Of a stretch of DNA of 64,000 nt, positions 44,550-53,542 are shown piece by piece. Every line of letters begins with the position of its first letter. The first letter of the stretch is position 1. Under the pieces are notes generated by a model. That model was given only the letters and a program-made list of their open reading frames with translations, did not search any database and had not been told where the DNA came from. The DNA comes from Pseudobdellovibrionaceae bacterium (GTDB lineage Bacteria; Bdellovibrionota; Bdellovibrionia; Bdellovibrionales; UBA1609), in assembly GCA_020635055.1 (NCBI GenBank), contig JACKAN010000005.1, positions 97,829 through 161,828 of the forward strand. The letters run 5' to 3'. Both the position numbers and the translations under genes were made by a program.

Positions 44550-47003
44550 ATGAGCGAAAGCACTAAAACCGATAAATATAATTTACCCATGTTACCATTA
44601 AGGGATTTGATTATTTTCCCACATATGATGATGCCCTTATTTGTTGGCAGAGAAAAAAGCATCAATGCACTTGAAGATGCTATGAGTAAACAAACAGATA
44701 TCGTATTAGCCGCTCAAAAAGATGCTAAAACTAACAATCCACAACCAGAAGAGGTACACAAGGTTGGAACAGTTGGTACGATAATTCAATTGTTGCGCCT
44801 CCCAGATGGCACAGTGAAAGTTTTAGTGGAAGGCAAAAGAAGAGTCAAAATACATAATTATGTACAGACAGATGGCCATTTTGTTGTTGAAGTAGAGAAT
44901 TTACTTGAAACTGTTGTTCGAGAAAAAGAAACGAAAGCTCTTATGCGCTCGGTAAAAGCTACTTTTGAGACTTATGTAAAATTGAACAAGCGCATTCCTC
45001 CTGAAATACTAATGAGAGTTTCTACAATAGAAGAGTCTGGAGAATTGGCAGATATAATAGCGGCTCAATTGAATTTGAAGGTTGAAGATAAGCAAAGGTT
45101 ATTAGAAATCTCAGATCCAGGTGAGAGACTTGAAGAATTATTAAACTTAATGACCGGAGAAATCGAAATCCTAGAAGTAGAAAAGAAAATTCGCGGTCGA
45201 GTTAAAAAACAAATGGAAAGGTCTCAGAAAGAATATTATTTAAATGAACAAATGCAGGCTATTCAAAAAGAGTTGGGAGAGAAAGATGATTACCAACAAG
45301 AAATTGAAGAACTAGAAAAGAAGCTTGCAAAAAAGAAAATGTCTGAAGAAGGGCACAGTAAGGTTTTAAAAGAAATAAAAAAATTAAAAATGATGTCGCC
45401 CATGAGCGCAGAAGCCGCCGTTGTAAGAAATTATATAGATTGGATGCTAGATCTGCCATGGTACAACTATGTGGTTGAAAAACATGATATCCAAGATGCG
45501 AAAGACATTCTTGATGATGATCACTGGGGTTTAGAGAAAGTTAAAGAAAGAATTTTAGAACACTTAGCTGTTCAATCACTCACCTCTGAGTTGCGAGGTC
45601 CTATTCTTTGTTTAGTAGGCCCTCCCGGGGTGGGAAAAACATCTTTAGCAAAATCAATAGCAAAAGCTTTAAATCGCCCTTTTGCAAGAATCTCTTTAGG
45701 TGGAGTCCGTGATGAGGCGGAAATACGTGGACATAGGAAGACTTATGTTGGTGCTATGCCAGGGAAAATTATTCAAGCCATGAGAAAAAGTGAATTTGGC
45801 AACTCTTTACTTTTGCTAGATGAGATCGACAAAATGAGCAATGATTTCCGTGGAGATCCATCTTCGGCTTTACTAGAAGTATTAGATCCTGAACAAAATA
45901 AGAATTTTAATGATCACTATTTAGAAGTGGATTATGACCTTTCACAAACTATGTTTATTGCAACGGCAAATTCTCTTCACCCGATTCCCCGTCCTCTTTT
46001 GGATAGGATGGAAGTGATTTCTCTTGAAGGTTACATTGAGCAAGAGAAATTAAATATTGCTATAAAATATTTAGTGCCAAAACAAATTGAGATGCATGGT
46101 TTAATAGATAAAAAAGTGACCTTTACAGAGGCTTCTTTACTTGAATTAATTAAGTATTACACTAGAGAAGCTGGAGTTCGAAATCTTGAACGCCAAATTG
46201 CCAATATTTGCAGGAAAGCCGCAAAAGAAATAGTTATTGATGAAATGAAAAAGAATATGAAAGGAACTAAAAAGGCTCCAATCAAGGCTTATCAGATCAC
46301 TCCCAAAAAAGTGAAAGAGCTTTTGGGTGGTCATAAATATAAACATGGAAAAATTGAAGGTATTGATGAGATTGGCCTAACCAACGGTATGGCATGGACA
46401 GAAGTGGGAGGTGATTTACTGCCAGTAGAGGTTTCTGTAGTACCAGGTAAGGGAAAGTTCACAATTACGGGCCAATTGGGTGAGGTTATGAAAGAGTCTT
46501 GTGTTGCGGCAATGAGCTATGCTCGTTCACGTGGACCACTTTTTGGTTTCGATAAAGACTACATTGCTAATTTAGATGTGCATATTCATGCACCAGAAGG
46601 TGCTATTCCTAAGGATGGACCTTCAGCAGGGATTGCTATAACAACTAGTATTGTCTCAGCATTGACAAAAATACCTGTTAAAAAAATAGTCGCAATGACA
46701 GGTGAAGTTACTCTTAGAGGTCGAGTTTTAGGTATTGGTGGTCTTAAAGAGAAAATTCTTGCCGCGCATAGGGGTGGAATTAAAACGGTTATTGTACCCA
46801 AAGAAAATGAGAAAGACCTTAAAGATATACCTAAAGAAGTTTTAAAAGAGTTAAAAGTCATATTGGTAGATCATGTTGATCAAGTGTTGGTTAACGCGCT
46901 TTTTATCAAAAATGCCAAAGAACTTTTCAAAGTACGTTCAGATCGCGAGATTGGACTTCGTGCACAATATACGGGACATACTTCACAAACACAGCCTCAC
47001 TAA
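44550..47003 (+). CDS. lon: ATP-dependent protease Lon
   Basis: 817 residues. LAN domain (about 10-210; LPMLPLRDLIIFPHM), AAA+ domain with Walker A GPPGVGKTS (about 364-372) and Walker B LLLLDEIDK, and a Lon protease domain with Ser in PKDGPSAGIAI and Lys in LGIGGLKEKILAAHRGG. Degrades misfolded and regulatory proteins. A hairpin overlaps its stop codon. Confidence 0.96.
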   Translation: MSESTKTDKYNLPMLPLRDLIIFPHMMMPLFVGREKSINALEDAMSKQTDIVLAAQKDAKTNNPQPEEVHKVGTVGTIIQLLRLPDGTVKVLVEGKRRVKIHNYVQTDGHFVVEVENLLETVVREKETKALMRSVKATFETYVKLNKRIPPEILMRVSTIEESGELADIIAAQLNLKVEDKQRLLEISDPGERLEELLNLMTGEIEILEVEKKIRGRVKKQMERSQKEYYLNEQMQAIQKELGEKDDYQQEIEELEKKLAKKKMSEEGHSKVLKEIKKLKMMSPMSAEAAVVRNYIDWMLDLPWYNYVVEKHDIQDAKDILDDDHWGLEKVKERILEHLAVQSLTSELRGPILCLVGPPGVGKTSLAKSIAKALNRPFARISLGGVRDEAEIRGHRKTYVGAMPGKIIQAMRKSEFGNSLLLLDEIDKMSNDFRGDPSSALLEVLDPEQNKNFNDHYLEVDYDLSQTMFIATANSLHPIPRPLLDRMEVISLEGYIEQEKLNIAIKYLVPKQIEMHGLIDKKVTFTEASLLELIKYYTREAGVRNLERQIANICRKAAKEIVIDEMKKNMKGTKKAPIKAYQITPKKVKELLGGHKYKHGKIEGIDEIGLTNGMAWTEVGGDLLPVEVSVVPGKGKFTITGQLGEVMKESCVAAMSYARSRGPLFGFDKDYIANLDVHIHAPEGAIPKDGPSAGIAITTSIVSALTKIPVKKIVAMTGEVTLRGRVLGIGGLKEKILAAHRGGIKTVIVPKENEKDLKDIPKEVLKELKVILVDHVDQVLVNALFIKNAKELFKVRSDREIGLRAQYTGHTSQTQPH

Positions 47004-47011
47004 GTGAGGCT
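46993..47011 (+). terminator. Hairpin at the lon stop codon
   Basis: AGCCTCACT and AGTGAGGCT form a near-perfect palindrome around the TAA, giving a 7-bp stem with a CTAAG loop. The following bases are only moderately U-rich (GATGCCATTTT). Confidence 0.4.
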
Positions 47012-47092
47012 GATGCCATTTTAGATATTTCCGTAAAATTTTCAACGCATGTAGACGTTAACTGTGGATAAGAGTATATTGCCCGGTTAGCT

Positions 47093-48250
47093 ATGAAAAT
47101 GTATTTTGTAATTTCCCTCATTCTTGTTCTGGCATTGGATCCCATTTGGTCAGCAGAAAACAAATCTCAACCAGAGGTGGGTCCTCAGTGTGAAAGTCTT
47201 TTATATGGAAGTGAGGAGTTAACTAGAAGTGGTTTTGCACCTCTGACTTCTGCCTACGGCGAAAGAGGTTTTTTAGGTTTTCAACCAGAAGTTACGACAA
47301 AAACTTTAGATATTGCTGGCAAAAATGCAATTATCAGAGGTGAGCAACTTGTTTATTTAGCAGCCAACGTTGATGCAGCTTTAAGACATTCACATACTGC
47401 AGAAAAAAATGGTCCAAAACGAACTCTATATTTAATTAAGATTGATGAGAAAATAACGGATGATGTTTTTGTTAGTCGACCAGAATTCTTAGAAAATTCT
47501 AAACTACTGGTAATTAAAAATGGGACAGTTATTCAGGAGCTTGATGAAGCTCAGACTTGGAAACTTTTTAATGCTAGAAAAATGAGTTATTTAAAAGATG
47601 AAAACGGATTTTCATATTTTTCAATAGAAGGATGGATGTTACCCGCTAGAAGGAGCGTCGTGTCAAGACGATCAGTGGAAGAGGGAGCTTCAACATACGG
47701 TTCTATTCGAAAATTTACTGCGGAGGCTTTGTCGCAATCCTACATGATTGCCTTTAACAAACGTCCACAGGTTTCTGTTAAATTAGCGGGTCGAAAAAAA
47801 CAAGAAAATGACGAGAATAACAAATTTGTGGCAGATGGAGAAAAAGTACAAAAATTTATTGAATTAATAAATGATGGGAGCGCTTTTTCTGTAGAAGTCT
47901 ATGCACCATCCGATTCAGAAGTGGCTAAATCTTATGGTCAAAGTGCAATGGTAGCTGGGGTTTTGGGTTATATTCAAGGAAATGTATTTGTCATTGATTC
48001 TATATTTTATCCCTCGAACACACATGGAAGTAAATATGCTAATATGGCTATTTTCGCACTTTTAACAAGGTTAATTACAGCTGGAATTGAATTTATCGAC
48101 ACCACAAAAATTACACATTTTGCTAATAAAGAGTTAAGAGCTATAAGTTTTTCTTCAGAAGAGTTGGTACATATGATTTCAAAATTACCAGATAACTCAG
48201 AAGTTGATTTCAATAAAATGTTTAGCAGTGAAGAGTTTAATCATAATTAA
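47093..48250 (+). CDS. Exported protein with Aat-like (Leu/Phe-tRNA-protein transferase) C-terminus
   Basis: 385 residues. Signal peptide ending about DPIWSA (residue 19-20). The N-terminal about 200 residues are unfamiliar. Residues about 255-365 read like the C-terminal half of leucyl/phenylalanyl-tRNA-protein transferase: FSVEVY, then GVLGYIQGNVFVIDSIFYPS, then GSKYANMAIFALLTRL, then GIEFIDTTKIT and EELVHM. These follow the order of SVEVW, GVxxGxxFxxESMF, SKxALxxL and LLDxQ in Aat. Aat is cytosolic and uses aminoacyl-tRNA, so an export signal is odd; the domain may serve another acyl transfer or be a related GNAT fold. It lies 90 bp after lon. Confidence 0.6.
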   Translation: MKMYFVISLILVLALDPIWSAENKSQPEVGPQCESLLYGSEELTRSGFAPLTSAYGERGFLGFQPEVTTKTLDIAGKNAIIRGEQLVYLAANVDAALRHSHTAEKNGPKRTLYLIKIDEKITDDVFVSRPEFLENSKLLVIKNGTVIQELDEAQTWKLFNARKMSYLKDENGFSYFSIEGWMLPARRSVVSRRSVEEGASTYGSIRKFTAEALSQSYMIAFNKRPQVSVKLAGRKKQENDENNKFVADGEKVQKFIELINDGSAFSVEVYAPSDSEVAKSYGQSAMVAGVLGYIQGNVFVIDSIFYPSNTHGSKYANMAIFALLTRLITAGIEFIDTTKITHFANKELRAISFSSEELVHMISKLPDNSEVDFNKMFSSEEFNHN

Positions 48251-48534
48251 ATTATCTAGAACTTAATTATCGACATTTAAAAACATGCATTCGTATTATT
48301 AATTAGTAATAAGATAAACAATTGTTTAATTTTTCGATAATTTAAAATTTAGTAAATTTTACTAGATAAAAAGTGGGGAAAGAGTGTAGTCTATTCCTTG
48401 TCATTTCCGACTCGTTGAGGCGCAAAATACAAGATTGATAGGTATTTCAAGGATTTCAGGAATTCAATTTGACCTCTGTGTAAGGATTTGTAAGAAAATT
48501 AGATGGAAGAAAAAATCAATTCTAAGGTGGGATT
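48251..48534. other. 284-bp AT-rich intergenic region with two palindromes
   Basis: No gene seen. Holds a perfect 14-bp palindrome TAAACAATTGTTTA (48315-48328) and a 15-bp one, TAGTAAATTTTACTA (48350-48364). They could be operator sites for the TPR-winged-helix regulator that starts downstream, although AT-rich palindromes also arise by chance. Confidence 0.35.
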
Positions 48535-49650
48535 TTGATCAAAAGGGATTCACAAGCATCAAATGCTGATTCAATATTTGAAGTTGGAAAGCTTTACTGT
48601 GATCGTAGCGATTTTCAGATAGCAATTAAAAAACTGAGTGAAGCATCTGTTCTTTATTATTCAGATAAAAATTATGATGGTTATTTGAAGTGCAGTAATC
48701 TTTTATTGCGCATGTATGCGGAGATGGAAGACTATGAAAAAATTAATGAGATTAAAGAGAAGCTTCAAGATCTTGTTGTTAAAGATCAAGTGGAACTCAA
48801 TGCAAAATCTTATTACTCATTAGGCTTATGTGCTGCCTATAAGAGGCAGTTCAAAATGGCTTTGGAATATTTGGAAAAATCTTTAGCTGTGGGATTAGCT
48901 AAGGATAACAAAGAAGACATTTGTTTTGCTATAAATGGATTGTGCATTGTCTATACTTTTTTAGGACGTTTGGAAGATGCCCTTAAGGAAATATATAACT
49001 TACAGGTTTTCTTTCAGGTGATGCCCCTTGAGGAACTTCAATTATCTAGCCAACTCATGAACGGACACATTTTGCGCAAAATGGGGAAGTATGATGAAGC
49101 CCTAAATGTATTTTGGCAGTGCTATGAAATTTTAAAAACACAAAAAAATATCTACATGTATTTGAGTCTGTTGTACGCCATGGGTGTAACTTACCAAGAA
49201 TCTGGTGACTATGATCTGGCAAGATTGTATCTGAATTTAGCAAAAAAATCTGTTGATCCCAAAAATTTAAAATATCTAACTAAACTTCTAGATAGCGCTC
49301 TTAAAGAATTGGGTGAGCACGACGAATCTTCTTATGATTTGATTTTTAACTTTACAGGTGGTTCCGCTGTAGAGCGAAAAAAGGGGAAAATAGATTTTAA
49401 AAATCAGTTCATTCTTTTGGATCTCTTAAAATTATTTGTTCAGAACCCAGGTCAAGTTTACTCTAAGGAAACCTTAGTCGAAAAAGTATGGAAGCAAAAT
49501 TATGATCCTAGTGTTCATGACAATAAGATTTATGTAACCATTAAGCGTTTACGAAGGTTGATAGAACCGGAGTATGATAAGCCAAAATATATTTTTAGGG
49601 CGAAAAACGGGTATTATTTAAATAAAAGTGCAAGAATTCTTTTGGATTAG
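48535..49650 (+). CDS. TPR-repeat protein with OmpR/PhoB-type winged-helix DNA-binding domain
   Basis: 371 residues from TTG 48535 (AAGGTGGG about 6 nt upstream; no nearby in-frame ATG). Residues about 10-260 are TPR-like helix pairs (YYSLGLCAAYKRQFKMALEYLEKSL, YLSLLYAMGVTYQESGDYDLARLYLNLAKKS). Residues about 275-370 are a Trans_reg_C winged helix (LLKLFVQNPGQVYSKETLVEKVW, then VHDNKIYVTIKRLRRLIEP and RAKNGYYL). No receiver domain. Signals are probably sensed by protein or peptide binding to the TPRs. Targets unknown; the next gene is 2 bp downstream in the extended frame and likely co-transcribed. Confidence 0.85.
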   Translation: MIKRDSQASNADSIFEVGKLYCDRSDFQIAIKKLSEASVLYYSDKNYDGYLKCSNLLLRMYAEMEDYEKINEIKEKLQDLVVKDQVELNAKSYYSLGLCAAYKRQFKMALEYLEKSLAVGLAKDNKEDICFAINGLCIVYTFLGRLEDALKEIYNLQVFFQVMPLEELQLSSQLMNGHILRKMGKYDEALNVFWQCYEILKTQKNIYMYLSLLYAMGVTYQESGDYDLARLYLNLAKKSVDPKNLKYLTKLLDSALKELGEHDESSYDLIFNFTGGSAVERKKGKIDFKNQFILLDLLKLFVQNPGQVYSKETLVEKVWKQNYDPSVHDNKIYVTIKRLRRLIEPEYDKPKYIFRAKNGYYLNKSARILLD

Positions 49651-49670
49651 TTTTGAGTTTCGGGAGGAAA

Positions 49671-50222
49671 ATGAAATTTTTCTTAGTTATTTTAGTTGTG
49701 TTTTCGTCGATGTTTTCATTAGCGGATAACATAACTCAAACAAAAGCATCTCGAAATCATTCCTTTGGTAAAAATGAAGGTTTCCCGTGGCCCTGGTCCT
49801 ATCAGTGTGAGTTTGATTGGGATAAAATTAAAGGCCAATGGCAAATTATTGATAGCGAATTTCAAGGGACTGAATACACAATGGAAGTATTCAAAATGTC
49901 ACAGACTGGGGAAAATTTTCTCTTGGTCAGTCAGTGGGATGAAAACGGGAAAATAATTGCCAGGGGCCTTGTTCTTCCCTCTAAAAACCAACGAGGAATA
50001 ATGGTACCCATGCAGTGGTTAGACGATTCAGAGATGATTTCAGGTTACTGGTTGCACATCAGTTGGGTCATTGATGACAAATTAACTACAAATGAGGCTG
50101 AAAGCTTATGTCATTCATCCAAAAATGGGGCTCAATTGGCAGTTAAAATAATTCCTTTTGGACAAATCCAGGATGAAAGGCCCCCTAAAACTTTAAAAAA
50201 AATACTTTCTAAAGCCCCATAA
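49671..50222 (+). CDS. Small exported protein of unknown function
   Basis: 183 residues from ATG 49671 with GGGAGG 6 nt upstream; an in-frame TTG at 49653 is less likely. Signal peptide ending about FSLADN (residue 17). The mature part is beta-rich and Trp-rich (FPWPWSYQC, DWDKIKGQW, SQWDENG), with two Cys that could pair. The lipocalin-like GQWQII motif is suggestive only. It follows the TPR regulator by 20 bp and may be under its control. Confidence 0.7.
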   Translation: MKFFLVILVVFSSMFSLADNITQTKASRNHSFGKNEGFPWPWSYQCEFDWDKIKGQWQIIDSEFQGTEYTMEVFKMSQTGENFLLVSQWDENGKIIARGLVLPSKNQRGIMVPMQWLDDSEMISGYWLHISWVIDDKLTTNEAESLCHSSKNGAQLAVKIIPFGQIQDERPPKTLKKILSKAP

Positions 50223-50275
50223 GAGCCCTTAAAGCTAGACAATTCACTTGAGATCATTTATAAAACCCTATCGCA

Positions 50276-50295
50276 ATAAGGCCCTAGGGCTTTAT
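50276..50295 (+). terminator. Hairpin between the exported protein gene and tRNA-Val
   Basis: ATAAGGCC and GGCTTTAT pair (one G-T) around a CTAG loop, 8 bp in all. No U-tract follows, so it may equally be a processing signal just upstream of the tRNA. Confidence 0.3.
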
Positions 50296-50298
50296 GAT

Positions 50299-50374
50299 AG
50301 GGGATTAGCTCAGTTGGTAGAGCGCCACCCTTACAAGGTGGATGTCATCGGTTCGAGCCCGGTATCCCCTACCA
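50299..50374 (+). tRNA. tRNA-Val (anticodon TAC)
   Basis: A 76-nt cloverleaf: acceptor AGGGGAT with ATCCCCT, D arm AGCTCAGTTGGTAGAGC, anticodon stem CCACC/GGTGG around CTTACAA (TAC), T arm with GGTTCGAGCCC, and an encoded CCA. Confidence 0.97.
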
Positions 50375-50443
50375 ATTTCGTCTGAAGAATAATTTTTATT
50401 TATTTGAAACAAACGCAGTTCAAACAAACACAGTGCCAGCACT

Positions 50444-50500
50444 CAATGATTAGCCGGGCACCCAATCAAAAACCGGACAACCAATGATTAACTCAGTCGG
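50444..50500. repeat. Three imperfect 19-bp tandem units
   Basis: Units start at 50444, 50463 and 50482. Each begins CAATSA; the first two share CCGG, CA and a final C (CAATGATTAGCCGGGCACC, CAATCAAAAACCGGACAAC). The third, diverged, unit overlaps the stop codon of the minus-strand PP-loop gene. Confidence 0.5.
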
Positions 50501-51663
50501 ATTTCCTTGGCAGTGAGATCGAGTTTTTTTAGTACCTTGGCAATAATAGTTTCGAGAAGGAACTTTCTTTTTACAGCGAACTCCACCAATTCAAAAACAT
50601 TACGCCAATAAACAGGATCATTTTCGCGACAACGAATCATCTCTGAAAACTCAGGTTCAAAACTGCAATAGCCTATTGTTTTAATGTCAATAGCAGTCAT
50701 CACCGCGAGCACTTGGTTGTTGGTAATAATGGGTGAAGAGTCTTTTTTAGGTAGAAGATGTTCAATTTCGCGGTCAACCTCGGCAGAACCCTTGTCAGGA
50801 CGCCAAGCTACTAATGGTAAAATATAGCGTGGAACTTGTGATGGGTCTTTCCCTGTACCATCCCAAAATAACTTTTGGTCTTCTTCAGAAAAAATATCTT
50901 TAATTTTAAATCCAGACTTTCTTTCCATTCTATCTAAAAGAGTTCTTGAACACATGTCTTCAAAAGGCATTTCATAATAAGTATGGAACTGCATAATTTG
51001 TTCTTGAGCAAAATCAACACCAGCCAGAACCAATGGAATGTTCATTAAGTTCGCATAGTAGAAGCCAAGAAATTGGTTGAGGGTTCCATCTAGACGATCC
51101 ACAGTTTGGTAGCTTCCTTTTTGACCCACATTCCTTAAAGTATAACGATAGAGAGTTTTATAAACAGTTGAACTGGGTTTGAAACGAATATGGTCTATAT
51201 CTAATTTTTGTGCCACTTCCAGAGAGCGCTCAAGAGATATGGCACTGTAAAAGCCATTATCCCAAGTCATCAATAACAATCGCAAGTTTGGATAATCTCT
51301 TCGCAGACGATTCAACATAAAAATACTGTCCCGACCTCCGCTAAACAATACTATAGCATCATATCGATTAGGCCCCTTGCCCTGATAATCTTTTAGGATT
51401 CCATCTAATTCCTGAACCTGATGTTTCACATACTTCTCACGCCAGGCCTGTTCATCATTGTTTAAACTTTGGTTGTATTCCGTGCAGAGATTACAAACAC
51501 CATTGGTAAGTTTGATGTAGGGCACTCGGGAAGAAATAACACATTGGGAACATCTTTGGGCTATTATACCTTTAAAAATCCAACGAATGGAGGGCCATAT
51601 TTTTTGTGCTACAAAATCAAAGGACCGAATTTCTCGGACTATAAGATCGTCAACCTTAGCCAT
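50488..51663 (-). CDS. PP-loop ATPase, N-acetyl sugar amidotransferase-like
   Basis: 391 residues from ATG 51663 (GGGGG 5 nt upstream); an ATG five codons earlier lies inside the RRM gene. Two Cys pairs typical of the family (RCSQCV and GVCNLCTEY, about 36-65) suggest a zinc site. The N-type ATP pyrophosphatase loop is LFSGGRDS (about 103-110), followed by LLMTWDNGFYS. The family (WbpG/PseA/LegN-like) uses ammonia to amidate nucleotide or acetamido sugars of surface glycans; here no sugar genes are adjacent, so the substrate is open. Start overlaps the RRM gene by 8 bp. Confidence 0.8.
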   Translation of the reverse strand: MAKVDDLIVREIRSFDFVAQKIWPSIRWIFKGIIAQRCSQCVISSRVPYIKLTNGVCNLCTEYNQSLNNDEQAWREKYVKHQVQELDGILKDYQGKGPNRYDAIVLFSGGRDSIFMLNRLRRDYPNLRLLLMTWDNGFYSAISLERSLEVAQKLDIDHIRFKPSSTVYKTLYRYTLRNVGQKGSYQTVDRLDGTLNQFLGFYYANLMNIPLVLAGVDFAQEQIMQFHTYYEMPFEDMCSRTLLDRMERKSGFKIKDIFSEEDQKLFWDGTGKDPSQVPRYILPLVAWRPDKGSAEVDREIEHLLPKKDSSPIITNNQVLAVMTAIDIKTIGYCSFEPEFSEMIRCRENDPVYWRNVFELVEFAVKRKFLLETIIAKVLKKLDLTAKEIRLS

Positions 51664-51895
51664 TTTTCCCCCAAACATGAACTCTTAAATGTGTTTCTCC
51701 ATATTTTTTTCCATCTAATTCTTCGACAGCTCTTTCGAAATCATGAAGCTGAACAATGGCATGGGGTTCATATGTCGGATTAATCCAATCCGCATGAACT
51801 TCAATAAAACTATCTGGACCGTAGTCTTTGACTAGCTCTTTAACAAAGTTTTCATTGGAGCCAAAGGGCAATGCCCCTATGTATACCTTTTTCAT
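51656..51895 (-). CDS. Small RNA-recognition-motif (RRM) protein
   Basis: 79 residues, a single RRM fold of beta-alpha-beta-beta-alpha-beta form. RNP2 is VYIGALPF at residues 4-11. The RNP1 position reads PHAIVQL, missing the usual aromatics (GFGFV), so RNA binding may be weakened or altered. ATG overlaps the oxidase stop (ATGA) and its end overlaps the PP-loop gene, so it is translated with both. Stand-alone RRM proteins occur in cyanobacteria and various proteobacteria; one between an oxidase and a PP-loop ATPase is unusual. Confidence 0.8.
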   Translation of the reverse strand: MKKVYIGALPFGSNENFVKELVKDYGPDSFIEVHADWINPTYEPHAIVQLHDFERAVEELDGKKYGETHLRVHVWGKNG

Positions 51896-53463
51896 AATCC
51901 TCCTTGGGGTAGTATTCCATAACGACCGGGGGCAATGATTCCTTTGGGATCGAAGGCTAATTTTATTAGACTAATAGTTTCGAGTCGATCTTTGGGGATT
52001 CCCCCTTGGTATAAAATATTTTTTCGATAACAACCAATGTTGTTGGCCTTTAAAAGCTCATTTATTTTTTCGTGGGCCAGATGCGCACGAATGACTTCGT
52101 TGGGATCTGATTTGTCGAAACACAAATTCAAAATGCAAGCGAGATGTGCATGGTCTATCAGGGTGACAGTTAAAGGAAACTCAAAGTTAAACTCTTCAAA
52201 AACAGGTCTAATTAAAATTAACAATTCATTAAGATATTTATTGGAGGCCTTAATAACTGGGCTAATCCAAATGAGACCTAAATCAGAAGTATTTTGAGCT
52301 TTCCACAGAACGTGTTCCGCCGGGGCTCGACTCGGAATCCCTTTACAAAGTTTATGAAAGGACTCAATGGAATCAAGGCTATTTTTTATTATATCGAGTG
52401 TCCTAGATGATTTCCAACATATGAGTTTAGAAATAAATCGAAGAAATTTAAATTTGCTTGTCGAAAAATATCGTATTTTACCAAAAGGCTTTAGGCGAGA
52501 CTCTAGGATTTTACTCATCATTTTAACTTGTTTTCGACTGCCGTAGAGTCCACCGATTCCCGACCACATAGTGGGTTTGGTAAAAGGAATTTTCATTAAA
52601 TTTATACAGTCTTGATCAGAAAGCACAGTTTTCTTTGATAAATGTGAGGGGAAGTAGTTAGATGACATGAAGACTCTAGTAGCATTAGCAATATGAAGAA
52701 GACTTTGAATGATTCCAAGCTGACGAAGTTCAAGTAATACAGGAATAGCTGCCAGAAAGCGTTCGTGATTTTTAAACTGGATAACATAAGTTAATATCGA
52801 CTCTGGACGCCTCAAAAGCCGAACTCGAAGTGACGTCACAATTCCAAAATTGGACTGGATAAAAAGTGGGGCTAGATTAGGCCCCAGAGCTGGAAACTCA
52901 CCGGTTTTAAAAAAATCTCCATGACCCAAAACTCCTTGTACTTCAAGAATATGTTCTCGTCGATTACCCAAAGGACTATGACCAAAACCACCATCAAGAG
53001 TATTGCCAACAATACTTGAGTCGGGGGGTGCACCGGTGACATCCGCAATCCATTGATCTCCTTGCTCTTGTAAAAATTTAACTAACTGATCTTGAGAAAC
53101 TCCTGGTTCCAGTGTAACTTCGCCAGCCTCGGGATCAAAATTACAGATTTTAGTCATTTTTTCCAAACTTAGAACAACTTGATTTGAGCAAGGAGGACAC
53201 ATTTCTCCATAACCAATATTTTTCCCACGGCTAACTATATAAAGAGGTATGTTATAACGATTAGCTAAATTTATTAAATAGTGAACATCCAGTTTCGTCG
53301 AGGGAAAAACAATGGCATGCACCTCTACAGAATGTCCAAGGCTATTGTTAATTTTTTGATAAATTTGACTGCGCTCTGAAATCAAATTCTCTTTACCTAA
53401 GTGTGCTTCAACCTCAGAAAGAAAAACTAGAAGATCATCGCGATGGATTTTTTGCTTTATCAT
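51892..53463 (-). CDS. FAD-linked oxidase, vanillyl-alcohol-oxidase/4-cresol dehydrogenase type
   Basis: 523 residues. FAD-binding type 4 (PCMH) domain (about 45-225): VFPSTKLDVHYLINLANRYNIPLYIVSRGKNIGYG, LEPGVSQDQLVKFL, and GNTLDGGFGHSPLGNRREHILEVQGVL. A C-terminal substrate/cap domain ends in LAFDPKGIIAPGRYG, the usual cofactor-contact C-terminus of VAO-family enzymes. Members oxidise phenols, alcohols or amines. First gene of a coupled three-gene operon; an inverted repeat lies 80 bp upstream. No cytochrome partner for a 4-cresol dehydrogenase is seen. Confidence 0.87.
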   Translation of the reverse strand: MIKQKIHRDDLLVFLSEVEAHLGKENLISERSQIYQKINNSLGHSVEVHAIVFPSTKLDVHYLINLANRYNIPLYIVSRGKNIGYGEMCPPCSNQVVLSLEKMTKICNFDPEAGEVTLEPGVSQDQLVKFLQEQGDQWIADVTGAPPDSSIVGNTLDGGFGHSPLGNRREHILEVQGVLGHGDFFKTGEFPALGPNLAPLFIQSNFGIVTSLRVRLLRRPESILTYVIQFKNHERFLAAIPVLLELRQLGIIQSLLHIANATRVFMSSNYFPSHLSKKTVLSDQDCINLMKIPFTKPTMWSGIGGLYGSRKQVKMMSKILESRLKPFGKIRYFSTSKFKFLRFISKLICWKSSRTLDIIKNSLDSIESFHKLCKGIPSRAPAEHVLWKAQNTSDLGLIWISPVIKASNKYLNELLILIRPVFEEFNFEFPLTVTLIDHAHLACILNLCFDKSDPNEVIRAHLAHEKINELLKANNIGCYRKNILYQGGIPKDRLETISLIKLAFDPKGIIAPGRYGILPQGGL

Positions 53464-53542
53464 ATTGCCTGTTGTTTAAAATCTAAGTAAAAAAAATTTT
53501 ATTTGAGAAACATTTTATTTAATGGGTCTCAATTAAAATTTT

